Assembly: GCA_902801175.1 (NCBI GenBank)
Contig: CADCHF010000003.1
Span: 43,232 to 107,231 of the forward strand
DNA from: an uncultured Coriobacteriaceae bacterium
GTDB lineage: Bacteria > Actinomycetota > Coriobacteriia > Coriobacteriales > Atopobiaceae
Reading direction: 5' to 3'
Length of the DNA stretch: 64,000 nt
Below are positions 15,773 to 23,645 of this stretch, piece by piece; position 1 is the stretch's first letter, and each line of letters starts with the position of its first letter. Position numbers and translations under genes: made by a program. The notes below the pieces were generated by a model, which saw only the letters and a program-made list of their open reading frames with translations, had not been told where the DNA came from and did no database searches.

Positions 15773-18214
15773 CTACGACAAGCAGAGCTGCTTGCTGAGC
15801 GACCACCACAAGAGCGACTGCCCGGCCTCGGTGGGGTGAATCATGTCGCCGTTGTAGTAGGTGGTGGTGGAGTAGAGCGAGCCGAGTAGCGACACGTGCA
15901 CGTAGCCATTCTCGGCACAAACCTCGCGAAGCACGGCGTCAATCTGTCGCATGGGTGTGGGAGTCGTGGCTCCGCACGGCTCGGTTATGACAATGACCAT
16001 CTTTGACTGCTTGGCGGCTGCGGCGAGTGCCTTCCTGGCGCTCGTCCTAAAGCTGTCGATGTCGGCACCCTGACGAGCGTCATTGACGCCAAGGGCAACT
16101 ACGACCACGTCGGCGCCGCCCTGCAGCCACGCGTCGGGGTTTGCCGCAAACTGGGACATCTTCCAGCCACTAATGCCTGCCGTCACAAACGACTTCACAC
16201 CGTGGCTCGTGGCATACTTCCTGAAGGCGTTTGAGTATGTGGCAAGCGTAAGAGAGCTCTCGTAACGGATGGTGTCGCCATTCTTGTAGGCAATGGCAGT
16301 GCCACGGGGCGCCGTTGAGTAGCCGGGCAGACCGACTCCATCGCTGATTGAGTCGCCTACAATGCGAATGCTCTTGACCTTTCCGGCGTTCAGCATGTCG
16401 CTAAAGGCGCGCATGTCGCCAACCTTCACCAAACGGAAGCGCTGGGTCGCATTGGACGACGGAAGGTTGGTGCGAAGGTTGGATCCCTTGGCAGATCCAG
16501 CCGCGTCAAGCGCCAGGCCACTGGAGAGCGAGCGCAGCGAGTAAGTGCCGTCGGCGTTGGCGTACGCGTACCAGTGCTGCGCCGCGCTGTTGTTGCTGCG
16601 ATAGATTTGCACGTTGGCGAGCGGCCACGGTGAGGCGGAGGCGACGTCGAGCGCCTTGAGCGAAGACGCGCCCACAAAGGTAATCGTCTTTCCATCGGAG
16701 CCCACCTGGGCCCTAAACTGCTGCGCAACGCTGGAGTTGCTGCTCCAGAGCCTCACGTTGGCACCGTTTGCGGTCGAGCCGGAGGCCACATCGGCAACGA
16801 GTGCTGGGGTGTCGAGGGTCGCCGTTGTCTGTGCGCTCTCGAGGCGATAGGTGCCCGGCCCAAGCGCTGCCGCTGCACTAGCGGAGGCTTCGTTGAGCAC
16901 CGTGAGGTTCCAACGCTGTGCCGTCGATTCGTTGGAGTGGCCCAGCTGCAGAGCCGTACCGCTTGAGGCAGCTCCCCCCGCAACCTCGAGTGCAAGACCG
17001 CTGTTTGCGGCAAGAATGCTGTAGCTGCCGTCGTCCTGCAGACGAATCGACCAGAGTTGCGTGCTGCTGGCTCCGGCGGAGGAAAGAGCCTGTTGGGTGG
17101 CGCTTGTGCCCGGCAGCACGGCTCCGGCACCTGCGCCAAGCGCCGCTCGAGAGTGTGTGGGGCGAATGACGTAATAGCCGTTGGACTGCTCCTCGAGCCT
17201 CCAGGCCTGGGCCAGCGATCCGTTGCGCCTCCAGAGCTGCATCTTTGCGCCAGAAGCGGTTGACCCAGAGGTCACGTCCATAACAAGGTTGCCGCCAAGA
17301 GCGGATGCAATCTCGACGATCTTCCCGCCAAGGCTGACGTTGCTTGTTTGGCCGGCACCGGCAAATGGCACGGCAACAAATCGTTGTGCCATGCTCATGT
17401 TGGAGCTCCACAGACGCAGGTTGGCGCCATTCGTTGCCGAGCCTCCCTGCACGTCGAGGCAGAGCGACTGGTCAAGCGCGGGATGGATGGTTATGCCCCC
17501 GTCGTCGTTGGTGGTCAGCACCCACTTTTGCGCAATGGTTCCGTTGGACCTCCACCAGCGAACATCCGCAGCCTTGGACACTTTGCCGCCCGCCACGTCA
17601 AGCACGGTGCCGTCCGAGAGGCCAATCGTGGCATACCCGTTGCTGTCGTACGAGATGCTCACCTGCTGGGCGGCCGAGCCATTGGAGTTCCAAAGCTGTG
17701 CGTTTCCCGAGCCCTGGTTAGCCTTGATGCCGCCGGCCTTGTCCATCACCAGCTGCCCCGAGAGCGACGACCTAAGAATAAAGGTACCTTCGTCGATTGC
17801 CGGTTGGACGCTGGTCTCATCTGGCGAGGTGCTGGCAACCTCTTCGGTGGTCTCGCCCTCGGCCGCAGGGTCTTCTTCTATAGACTCATCCTCAGTCTCA
17901 ATGACTTCGGTTGCGACGCCCTCGTCGTCTGGTTGGGTATCCTGTGCGTCGTCGGTGTCTGTGGTGCTGGGAGCTTCGTCCTGCGTCGCAGTGTCGTCGG
18001 CAACGGGGAGAGCGGAAGAGACCTCGCCGCCATTTGCATCCAAGCCGGGCTCCGCCTTGGATTCAATCTGCCCTGAGCTGGCGGTTGCCTCGCTGGCGCC
18101 AGCCGATGCTGGAACACCAAAGAGCGAAAGGGTGAGTGCGGCGCTGCAAAGGATGGCCAGTGGCTTTTCTGGCATGTCTGCCCGCCGCGTCGTATGAGTG
18201 AGTCTATGTTGCAT
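15773..18214 (-). CDS. Secreted SGNH/GDSL hydrolase with nine ricin-type lectin repeats
   Basis: The 813-residue protein starts with a signal-peptide-like stretch (about residues 10-40, ending near ASAGA), then an acidic Thr/Asp/Glu linker (about 42-140). Nine repeats of the type LDVxxGSxxxGANxxLWxSNxSxAQxW span about 145-597; nine would make three beta-trefoils of the RICIN family. The C-terminus (about 614-813) is an SGNH hydrolase: VGDSISDG with Ser622, Gly690 in GISGW, GVND (709-712), and DMIHPTE giving Asp790 and His793. The likely role is binding a host or cell-surface glycan and removing an ester such as an O-acetyl group; the substrate is unknown. Start chosen at 18214; an ATG further in (MPEKP) is also possible. 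Confidence 0.88.
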   Translation of the reverse strand: MQHRLTHTTRRADMPEKPLAILCSAALTLSLFGVPASAGASEATASSGQIESKAEPGLDANGGEVSSALPVADDTATQDEAPSTTDTDDAQDTQPDDEGVATEVIETEDESIEEDPAAEGETTEEVASTSPDETSVQPAIDEGTFILRSSLSGQLVMDKAGGIKANQGSGNAQLWNSNGSAAQQVSISYDSNGYATIGLSDGTVLDVAGGKVSKAADVRWWRSNGTIAQKWVLTTNDDGGITIHPALDQSLCLDVQGGSATNGANLRLWSSNMSMAQRFVAVPFAGAGQTSNVSLGGKIVEIASALGGNLVMDVTSGSTASGAKMQLWRRNGSLAQAWRLEEQSNGYYVIRPTHSRAALGAGAGAVLPGTSATQQALSSAGASSTQLWSIRLQDDGSYSILAANSGLALEVAGGAASSGTALQLGHSNESTAQRWNLTVLNEASASAAAALGPGTYRLESAQTTATLDTPALVADVASGSTANGANVRLWSSNSSVAQQFRAQVGSDGKTITFVGASSLKALDVASASPWPLANVQIYRSNNSAAQHWYAYANADGTYSLRSLSSGLALDAAGSAKGSNLRTNLPSSNATQRFRLVKVGDMRAFSDMLNAGKVKSIRIVGDSISDGVGLPGYSTAPRGTAIAYKNGDTIRYESSLTLATYSNAFRKYATSHGVKSFVTAGISGWKMSQFAANPDAWLQGGADVVVVALGVNDARQGADIDSFRTSARKALAAAAKQSKMVIVITEPCGATTPTPMRQIDAVLREVCAENGYVHVSLLGSLYSTTTYYNGDMIHPTEAGQSLLWWSLSKQLCLS

Positions 18215-18675
18215 GCTGTACCTGCTGGTCGGGTTTTTGCAAGGCAACAGTATATGGCTTTGCCCTGTATGCTCCCTATGCGCCAAGCAACAAAACACAA
18301 GAAGGCACGAAGCTCAAAAAGGCCTGATTGGGGTGAGCCACGATAGGGACCAAGGATGGGCTGGACGTCTTGAGCTTGTGCAAATTAATGATGGGACATG
18401 CATCAGAGTTTTAACGAGACCGTGGCCTTGCTGCTTGCCCAAAGCAGCGTAGCCAACGGCTTTAGCCTTCCTGGGTGCAGTGGAACACGGTTGGACCTGC
18501 GCTTTGGGTTGTTTGAAACTTGGTGCAAATCTGCGACTAGCATGCCAGTTCACCGCCCGTGCCCATGTTGCGCAACAAGCAGTCTAGAGCCGCCGCTAGC
18601 CTAGTGGTTGTAGTACAGAGCGTGTTCGGCTGATGCCGTTGGCATGGGCAACTTTGAAATAACAAGGAGGTCACA
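18215..18675. other. Divergent intergenic region, no gene seen
   Basis: This 461-base stretch separates the minus-strand SGNH hydrolase from the plus-strand zinc-ribbon membrane protein. A TATACT on the minus strand (18249-18254) could be a -10 for the hydrolase. The palindromic site at 18565-18580 is listed separately. No convincing protein or RNA gene is visible. Confidence 0.5.
18565..18580 (+). promoter_or_regulatory. Palindromic operator candidate, copy 1
   Basis: ATGTTGCGCAACAAGC contains the perfect 12-bp palindrome TGTTGCGCAACA. It is 95 bases before the zinc-ribbon membrane protein gene. The identical 16 bases occur, in the same orientation relative to the gene, before the transglutaminase-like gene (22588-22603). 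Confidence 0.5.
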
Positions 18676-19344
18676 ATGTACGGATACGATAGCTACGGCG
18701 GATTGCACGCGGCCGGTATCGCTGGTGCAGTATTTGTAATTCTTCTACTTGTGAGTTTTGTCGCGTCGATTGCACTCACTGTTCTTGGCTACATCAAGTT
18801 TGCACGCGTGCCTGGGGAGAAGCTGTTCGACTTTGCCTCCAAGGATGCAGTCGGGCCGTTTTTGCGCTTTGACACCTTCCTGCTCGAGCGCATCCTCAAG
18901 ATCCTGTACATGTTTTCGGCGCTCTTCTTTGCTTTTACCTGCGTTTCCGCTGGTATCTCCTTGCTGTTTTTGGACTTCTTGGCGGGCCTTATCACCTTCC
19001 TCGTGCTTGCTGTCGTAATTGTGCTTGGTGAGGTTGGCATCCGCATGGGATATGAGTCGTCCATGCTCAGGGTGGTCATCGCGCGCAACACGACCCAAAT
19101 CAGAAAGGCACTGGGCCAAGAAGACGGCTCTATGCCCACGACCCCGTTCGCAGACAAAGATCACGGTCAGGGCGGTGCGCACCTGGCGGGTGGCGCCTTG
19201 GCATCGCTTCCACATCATGCTGGAGGGGCTCGGTTGCTAGACAAGCAGGATGGCGCAACGTCGCAGTACAAGCGGTGCCCAAGTTGTGGCGCAAGGCTTT
19301 CGCCCGACGCTCACTTTTGCGGGAGTTGTGGCACACGCATGTAG
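18676..19344 (+). CDS. DUF4282-like membrane protein with C-terminal zinc ribbon
   Basis: The 222-residue protein has a first transmembrane helix at about 14-40, then a DUF4282-like block (FLRFDTFLLERILKILYMF to VLGEVGIRMGYESSMLRVVI, about 62-135) with two more helices, a Gly/His-rich linker, and a terminal zinc ribbon CPSC-CGSC (201-218). DUF4282 proteins have no known biochemical function. AAGGAGGT precedes the ATG. It is the first of four neighbouring zinc-ribbon genes and has a palindromic site 95 bases upstream. Confidence 0.75.
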   Translation: MYGYDSYGGLHAAGIAGAVFVILLLVSFVASIALTVLGYIKFARVPGEKLFDFASKDAVGPFLRFDTFLLERILKILYMFSALFFAFTCVSAGISLLFLDFLAGLITFLVLAVVIVLGEVGIRMGYESSMLRVVIARNTTQIRKALGQEDGSMPTTPFADKDHGQGGAHLAGGALASLPHHAGGARLLDKQDGATSQYKRCPSCGARLSPDAHFCGSCGTRM

Positions 19345-19618
19345 GGTGGCAAATTGCATCCAGTACCGCGCGTTGACCAGTGCCTGCAGTGCTTGTCTAT
19401 CATTGTTGGCACATCGGAGCTGGGACGTTGCAAGCGCTGTGGGTAATTTGTCTATTAGACCGCTCGGCGCTCATTTTTCCCATTGTGCAACACGCCATCT
19501 TCTCTGATGGATAGGATTAATGACAGACATTGCAAGGCATTGAGCGTACCCGTGCACCTGTGCGCAAAACAGATGGCGTCGCGCTGACGCAACTTTAAGC
19601 TGAAAGTGAGGGCTGTTT

Positions 19619-20767
19619 ATGTCAGTCAATCTGGTGAGCCTCTCGGGCAACATTGTTAAGGATGCCACCCTGTCAAAGACGTCGGGAAACGGGACGAGTG
19701 TCCTCAACTTTACTATGGCCGTTAACGACAGGCGCCGTAACAACAAGACGGGGGAGTGGGAAGAGCACCCCAACTTCATTGACATCTCCGTGTTTGGCAA
19801 GCGTGCCGCGACCATTGCCGATCGCTGCAAGAAGGGTGTCAAGGTAGCCGTTCAGGGCAGTCTGAGGCAGAACACCTGGATTGACAAGGTCACGGGCCAA
19901 AGTCGTTCGCGCATTACCGTCATTTGCGACGAGATTGACTTTATGCAGCGTGTGGTGGCAGCTGACGAGGGCTTGCCGGAGGAGCCTGAGCTTGAGGTTG
20001 CCAGCGAGCCCGAGGTTGCCGAGGAAGTCTTTGCTCCCGAGGTTGCTGCTCCAGAGGTTGCCGAGGTCGCTCCTGTTGAGGAGATTGCCCCTGAGCCCGA
20101 TCCAGAGCCTGTGGCCCCCGCCTTTGAGCCTGTGCCTGTCTCTAGGTTTGAGTTTGCCGAGGTCGCCGCCGCTCCCGAGCCCGAGCCAGCCGTTGCGCCT
20201 GTAATTGCGCCTGTCCCCGCGGCGCCTGAGTATGACCTTAAGTTGACGCCCGAGACCGAGCCTGCGTTTAGCTTTGAGCCTGAGCCGGCAGCAGAGCCCG
20301 AGCCAGTTCCCGTGCCAGACTTTGGACCGGCAATCGTGACCGACAGCAACGCTGCTCCTGAGCCCGAACCAGAGCCCGAGCATCATGAGGAGCCCTCGTC
20401 GTTCCTGACCTGGGACTTTGGACCTGAGTTTGAGTTTGATCCGCAGGCCTTTGGCATTGCCCCAGAGCCCGAGACCGCTCCCGAGCCTGAGCCCGCAGCC
20501 GCTCCGGCTCCCGAACCTGCTCCCGTGCCGGAGCCTTCGCCCCAGCCCGCCCCCGCGCCTGCACCGCAGCAGACCCTTACGTGCCCTCATTGCGGAGCCG
20601 AGTATGAGAGCTGGCAGACCTTCTGCATGAACTGCGGTGCCTCCCTCAAGAAGGAGGAGCCTGCGCCAGAGCCGGCAAAGCCCGCGGAGAACAAGTGCCC
20701 TGCCTGTGGTGCCATCAACCGTGAGGGTGCGCACTTCTGCATGCAGTGCGGCAAGAAGCTGCAGTAG
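19619..20767 (+). CDS. SSB-like OB-fold protein with Pro/Glu-rich linker and two zinc ribbons
   Basis: The 382-residue protein opens with a single-stranded-DNA-binding OB fold (1-110): MSVNLVSLSGNIVKDATL, FTMAVNDRR, PNFIDISVFGKRA, VAVQGSLRQNTW. A long Pro-Glu repetitive linker (about 115-318) follows, then two zinc ribbons, CPHC-CMNC (322-340) and CPAC-CMQC (360-378), at the very C-terminus. It lacks the usual acidic SSB tip (DDDIPF type) that recruits repair proteins. It is unlikely to be the housekeeping SSB, which normally lies between rpsF and rpsR; that gene is not in this window. The inferred role is a ssDNA-binding adaptor. A terminator follows. Confidence 0.85.
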   Translation: MSVNLVSLSGNIVKDATLSKTSGNGTSVLNFTMAVNDRRRNNKTGEWEEHPNFIDISVFGKRAATIADRCKKGVKVAVQGSLRQNTWIDKVTGQSRSRITVICDEIDFMQRVVAADEGLPEEPELEVASEPEVAEEVFAPEVAAPEVAEVAPVEEIAPEPDPEPVAPAFEPVPVSRFEFAEVAAAPEPEPAVAPVIAPVPAAPEYDLKLTPETEPAFSFEPEPAAEPEPVPVPDFGPAIVTDSNAAPEPEPEPEHHEEPSSFLTWDFGPEFEFDPQAFGIAPEPETAPEPEPAAAPAPEPAPVPEPSPQPAPAPAPQQTLTCPHCGAEYESWQTFCMNCGASLKKEEPAPEPAKPAENKCPACGAINREGAHFCMQCGKKLQ

Positions 20768-20797
20768 TCTACCTGTTTGAAATCAATCAAATCAGCT

Positions 20798-20835
20798 GGC
20801 GGGGCGTCTCAATCGGGACGTCCCGCCTTTGTTTT
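20798..20835 (+). terminator. Terminator of the SSB-like gene
   Basis: GGCGGGGCGTC (20798-20808) pairs with GACGTCCCGCC (20817-20827) with one G-T pair; TTTGTTTT follows. Confidence 0.75.
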
Positions 20836-20925
20836 GCGAACTGGTCTAGATGGGGGTGCCTTCCCCCTGACACACCCATCGCAGGTCGACCGCCGCGCGC
20901 CTCCCCATGACACCCTCGCGCCACG

Positions 20926-22509
20926 CTACCTGTGGCGTGCGTAGGGGCAGGGAGGGACCTTTGCCTGGTCGTCGGCGTCTATGTGGTGGCCAATCTGCTC
21001 AAGCAGCTTGTCGTTAAAGAAGAAGTACTGGGGGTCCACGTCGCCGTCGTCCATGTCTCCCCAGGTCACGTCCACATATCCGGTGACGCCGCCAATGCTT
21101 ACAATGTTCCAGAGGTGACCTTCCTCTGGGTCAGAGTCGTTGTAGCCATGCAGCGTGGCACACGGGATGCCCATGCGCTCCAGCAGCACCTGATAGGTTC
21201 GAGCATATCCGGCGCACACGCTGTGTCCCTCGAGCAGCGTGCTCGTAATGATCTGGTCGTGCTCGCAATACTCGTATACCGACTGGTTGGCAAGCCAAAC
21301 GTAGGCAAGCTGAGCCTTTTCGTAGCTGGTTGCAGTGAGGGGAACGGTCGCGAGGAACTCCTCTATGCGCGCCTCGACCTGCTGCTGGTACACGGGAACG
21401 GACTCAAGGTCGTAGTAGGAGCCAAAGGTGATGTCCATGCCCTGTCCGGGCTCGTCCCAATAGGTGTAGTTGAAGTAGTCCTTGTACCAAAAGAGCTCGG
21501 GATTGTCGAGGTAGACCGCACCAGAGACGATGTTGAAGTCCTCGTCAAAGCTGTCTATGTCCACATGGCATTCGAGGGAGCCGCTCGAGAGCGCAGCGTA
21601 GTAGACGTCGTAGATGCCCCGTTGGCGGTCGGTGAGTCGGTGGTACCAAAAGCGTCCAGGGCTGGCATTCCAGTCTGGCGATGGGTCGTTTGCGTTAAAG
21701 GGAGCGGCCTTTGGGGTGTAGAAGCCCGTTGACCCAGGGACAAGGTCGGGGGATGGCTTGATGTCGGTGCTTGATTCTGTCGACGTCTGTTCGCTTTGTG
21801 CGGTACCTTCACCCGTAAGGTTGCTCGTCCCTCTGATGGCCAGCGTGAGGGGCAGCAAGATGGCAACCATTGCTATGAGCGCAATGAAGAAGCTGCCAAA
21901 AAGACGGCGTTTGTGAGTTTGCGAGCGCGAGGGGACGGCACGGCGAGCCGTGAGCGTTGGCGCCACCTGGGGTTTTATTGACTGACGGGCAGGGGAGGGC
22001 GATGTGGGTTGCGGCGTGCTTGGCGGAAGCGTGGCTGTAGGGACAGCCTGGCCCTGCGGACCTTGGGGCGGGACCGTACGCATGGGCTGCTGAGCGGCAG
22101 AGGAAAGGTCCGCGGGCGTGATTCGCACGGAGCGTTCCTGCCCCGCCGCATAGGCTGCCTGTTGTGGGGTTGATGACTGTGGTCGCGGTTCAGCTGGAGC
22201 TTGCGACTGCCGCGGATTCTGTGGCTGCAATGGCGCAGGCTGAGCCACTTGGGGCGGCGCGAAAGCCCTCGTTCCAACCGGCTGAGCTACCGTGTGGCCC
22301 TTGGCCGGGGGTGGCGCTTGCGTGGCGGTGGCCTGCGCGGCTGCCTGTACAGGAGCGGGCTGCAGCTGCGGTGCGCTTGCTCGCGGAACAGAAGGAGCCG
22401 GTGTAACCGATACGACCGTCGCGGTGAGCTTCGCGGGCAGTGCCATTCCGCAGCGCAGGCAAAACCGAGCGCCGTCAGAAGCTATGGCCTTGCAACGCGG
22501 ACACTGCAT
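20926..22509 (-). CDS. Membrane-anchored transglutaminase-like protein with N-terminal zinc ribbon
   Basis: The 527-residue protein starts with a zinc ribbon (CPRC-CLRC, 3-20), followed by a Pro/Gln/Ala-rich linker (about 28-198), one transmembrane helix (about 203-226) and an extracytoplasmic domain with a transglutaminase-like core near 395-485. The triad fits Cys432 (GHSVCAGYARTYQ), His465 (EEGHLWN) and Asp480 (YVDVTWGD). The zinc ribbon should be cytoplasmic. Such domains act as cysteine proteases or crosslinking enzymes; the substrate is not evident. The ATG at 22509 has GGGAGGTGA eight bases upstream on the minus strand. It is convergent with the SSB-like gene. Confidence 0.82.
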   Translation of the reverse strand: MQCPRCKAIASDGARFCLRCGMALPAKLTATVVSVTPAPSVPRASAPQLQPAPVQAAAQATATQAPPPAKGHTVAQPVGTRAFAPPQVAQPAPLQPQNPRQSQAPAEPRPQSSTPQQAAYAAGQERSVRITPADLSSAAQQPMRTVPPQGPQGQAVPTATLPPSTPQPTSPSPARQSIKPQVAPTLTARRAVPSRSQTHKRRLFGSFFIALIAMVAILLPLTLAIRGTSNLTGEGTAQSEQTSTESSTDIKPSPDLVPGSTGFYTPKAAPFNANDPSPDWNASPGRFWYHRLTDRQRGIYDVYYAALSSGSLECHVDIDSFDEDFNIVSGAVYLDNPELFWYKDYFNYTYWDEPGQGMDITFGSYYDLESVPVYQQQVEARIEEFLATVPLTATSYEKAQLAYVWLANQSVYEYCEHDQIITSTLLEGHSVCAGYARTYQVLLERMGIPCATLHGYNDSDPEEGHLWNIVSIGGVTGYVDVTWGDMDDGDVDPQYFFFNDKLLEQIGHHIDADDQAKVPPCPYARHR

Positions 22510-22587
22510 CAAGCTCACCTCCCGTGTTCGCACGCCAGCAAAGGGGGAGTCCTCTGCCCAATGATAGTTTACGGACCCAAACATCCA

Positions 22588-22603
22588 GCTTGTTGCGCAA
22601 CAT
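22588..22603 (-). promoter_or_regulatory. Palindromic operator candidate, copy 2
   Basis: On the minus strand this reads ATGTTGCGCAACAAGC, identical to 18565-18580. It lies 78 bases upstream of the transglutaminase-like start codon in the same orientation relative to its gene. A TATCAT box (gene sense) lies between the palindrome and the gene. Confidence 0.5.
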
Positions 22604-22743
22604 TGGTGGGAAAGGTCAACGTCAGGCTTCGCGGTGCCCCAAATGCTCTAAGCTGCACCCCCCTCTTGAAGAGATGGGTCTAGGGCAAGAGGCAATTCCT
22701 TTCGGGCCACGCTCTCCTTACGGTTGAAAATTGCTCCTGCGTC

Positions 22744-22782
22744 CAACAGAAAAAGGGTCCACCAGGCAAGCCCGATGGACCC
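22744..22782 (-). terminator. Terminator of the dispanin-like gene
   Basis: The arms GGGTCCA (22755-22761) and TGGACCC (22776-22782) pair perfectly; on the minus strand they are followed by TTTTTCTGTT. Confidence 0.75.
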
Positions 22783-22814
22783 CGTACCAGCACGAAGCTG
22801 TTGCGCTGCTTGGC

Positions 22815-23294
22815 CTAGATGGCGCCTGCCTCAGCCATTCTTCCGATGCTCGCAAGAATGCTGAGCACGACACCAATGACGGTCGCAATCACGATGTTCC
22901 TGAACTTCTTGTTTGCGACCTCGACGTTACCCGCCTCGATGGCCGCCTGAAGTGTGGAGCGCTGGGTGAGGCCGTACACACCCCAGATGATTCCGCACAA
23001 GAAGCCGATGACAACAAGCACGGTTGCCACAGTCAGGCTCGGCATGTTTGCCGTGCTAACGGGCGTCTGCTGGTAGGTGGGCTGAGGCTCGGGCTCTGCA
23101 TAGGTCACGGGCAGCGGATCGGGCTCTGGTGCAGAATAGGTCACAGGGCTCGGATCACTCAAGACGGTCGGGTAGTTCACGGGCTGCGGATCTACCTGCT
23201 CGTATGCCTGAGGAGCGACTTCGACGGGGGTGCCGCACTTGGGGCAAAACCTCGCGCCGTCCTTCATCTGGGCGCCGCATGAGTTGCAATACAT
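22815..23294 (-). CDS. Zinc-ribbon protein with CD225/dispanin-like membrane domain
   Basis: The 159-residue protein begins MYCNSCGAQMKDGARFCPKCG, a zinc ribbon (Cys3, Cys6, Cys17, Cys20), followed by a Pro/Glu/Tyr-rich linker and two transmembrane helices (about residues 92-112 and 137-156). These helices flank a segment with an AGNVEVANKK motif like the dispanin consensus (small-to-membrane, aGdxxxA). The biochemical role is unknown. AAAGGGGA precedes the ATG at 23294; the upstream in-frame start at 23309 is less likely. It closes the four-gene zinc-ribbon group. Confidence 0.75.
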   Translation of the reverse strand: MYCNSCGAQMKDGARFCPKCGTPVEVAPQAYEQVDPQPVNYPTVLSDPSPVTYSAPEPDPLPVTYAEPEPQPTYQQTPVSTANMPSLTVATVLVVIGFLCGIIWGVYGLTQRSTLQAAIEAGNVEVANKKFRNIVIATVIGVVLSILASIGRMAEAGAI

Positions 23295-23645
23295 GTTGTC
23301 CCCTTTCAAGTTGGGATCAATGCCTCGCGACAGACTAATACCCGCTTAAAGCACGGGTTGCCGAGCACTCATGATAGACGAAGGCGTTTGTTGGACGGGC
23401 ATCATTTGTTCTATTGGTGACAATCATTTCCCAGAGAGCCAAATGCGCATGAAGATCTGTGACATAGAACACTATGTCGACGCTGTCGGTCCCTTCGCGC
23501 GGAACTCGCTGGTTATTTGGATACGCCAGTGGCTCCAGCAGCGCTAAATATCTGGCCTAGCCTGCTCAGTTGCCGCGTCGGTCATGCGTTTCGTGTATCC
23601 TAAATGGAACTGCCATCGCAACATCTGTCGTGTGAGGAGATTCGC
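23295..23645. other. Intergenic region with a doubtful 34-residue reading frame
   Basis: The region lies between divergent genes. A small plus-strand frame, 23443-23547 (MRMKICDIEHY start, WLQQR end), is open, but it has only AGAGAG upstream and no recognisable similarity. No promoter with both boxes or other element is convincing. Confidence 0.3.

Larger units (their letters stand above)
22510..22814. other. Intergenic region with operator copy and terminator
   Basis: This is the 5' region of the transglutaminase-like gene and the 3' region of the next minus-strand gene. It contains the second copy of the 16-bp palindromic site and a minus-strand terminator, listed separately. No gene is seen. 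Confidence 0.5.

Noticed and set aside
23443..23547. Small ORF of 34 residues
   Set aside because: Only a weak ribosome-binding site and no recognisable similarity; kept as a note in the intergenic entry.
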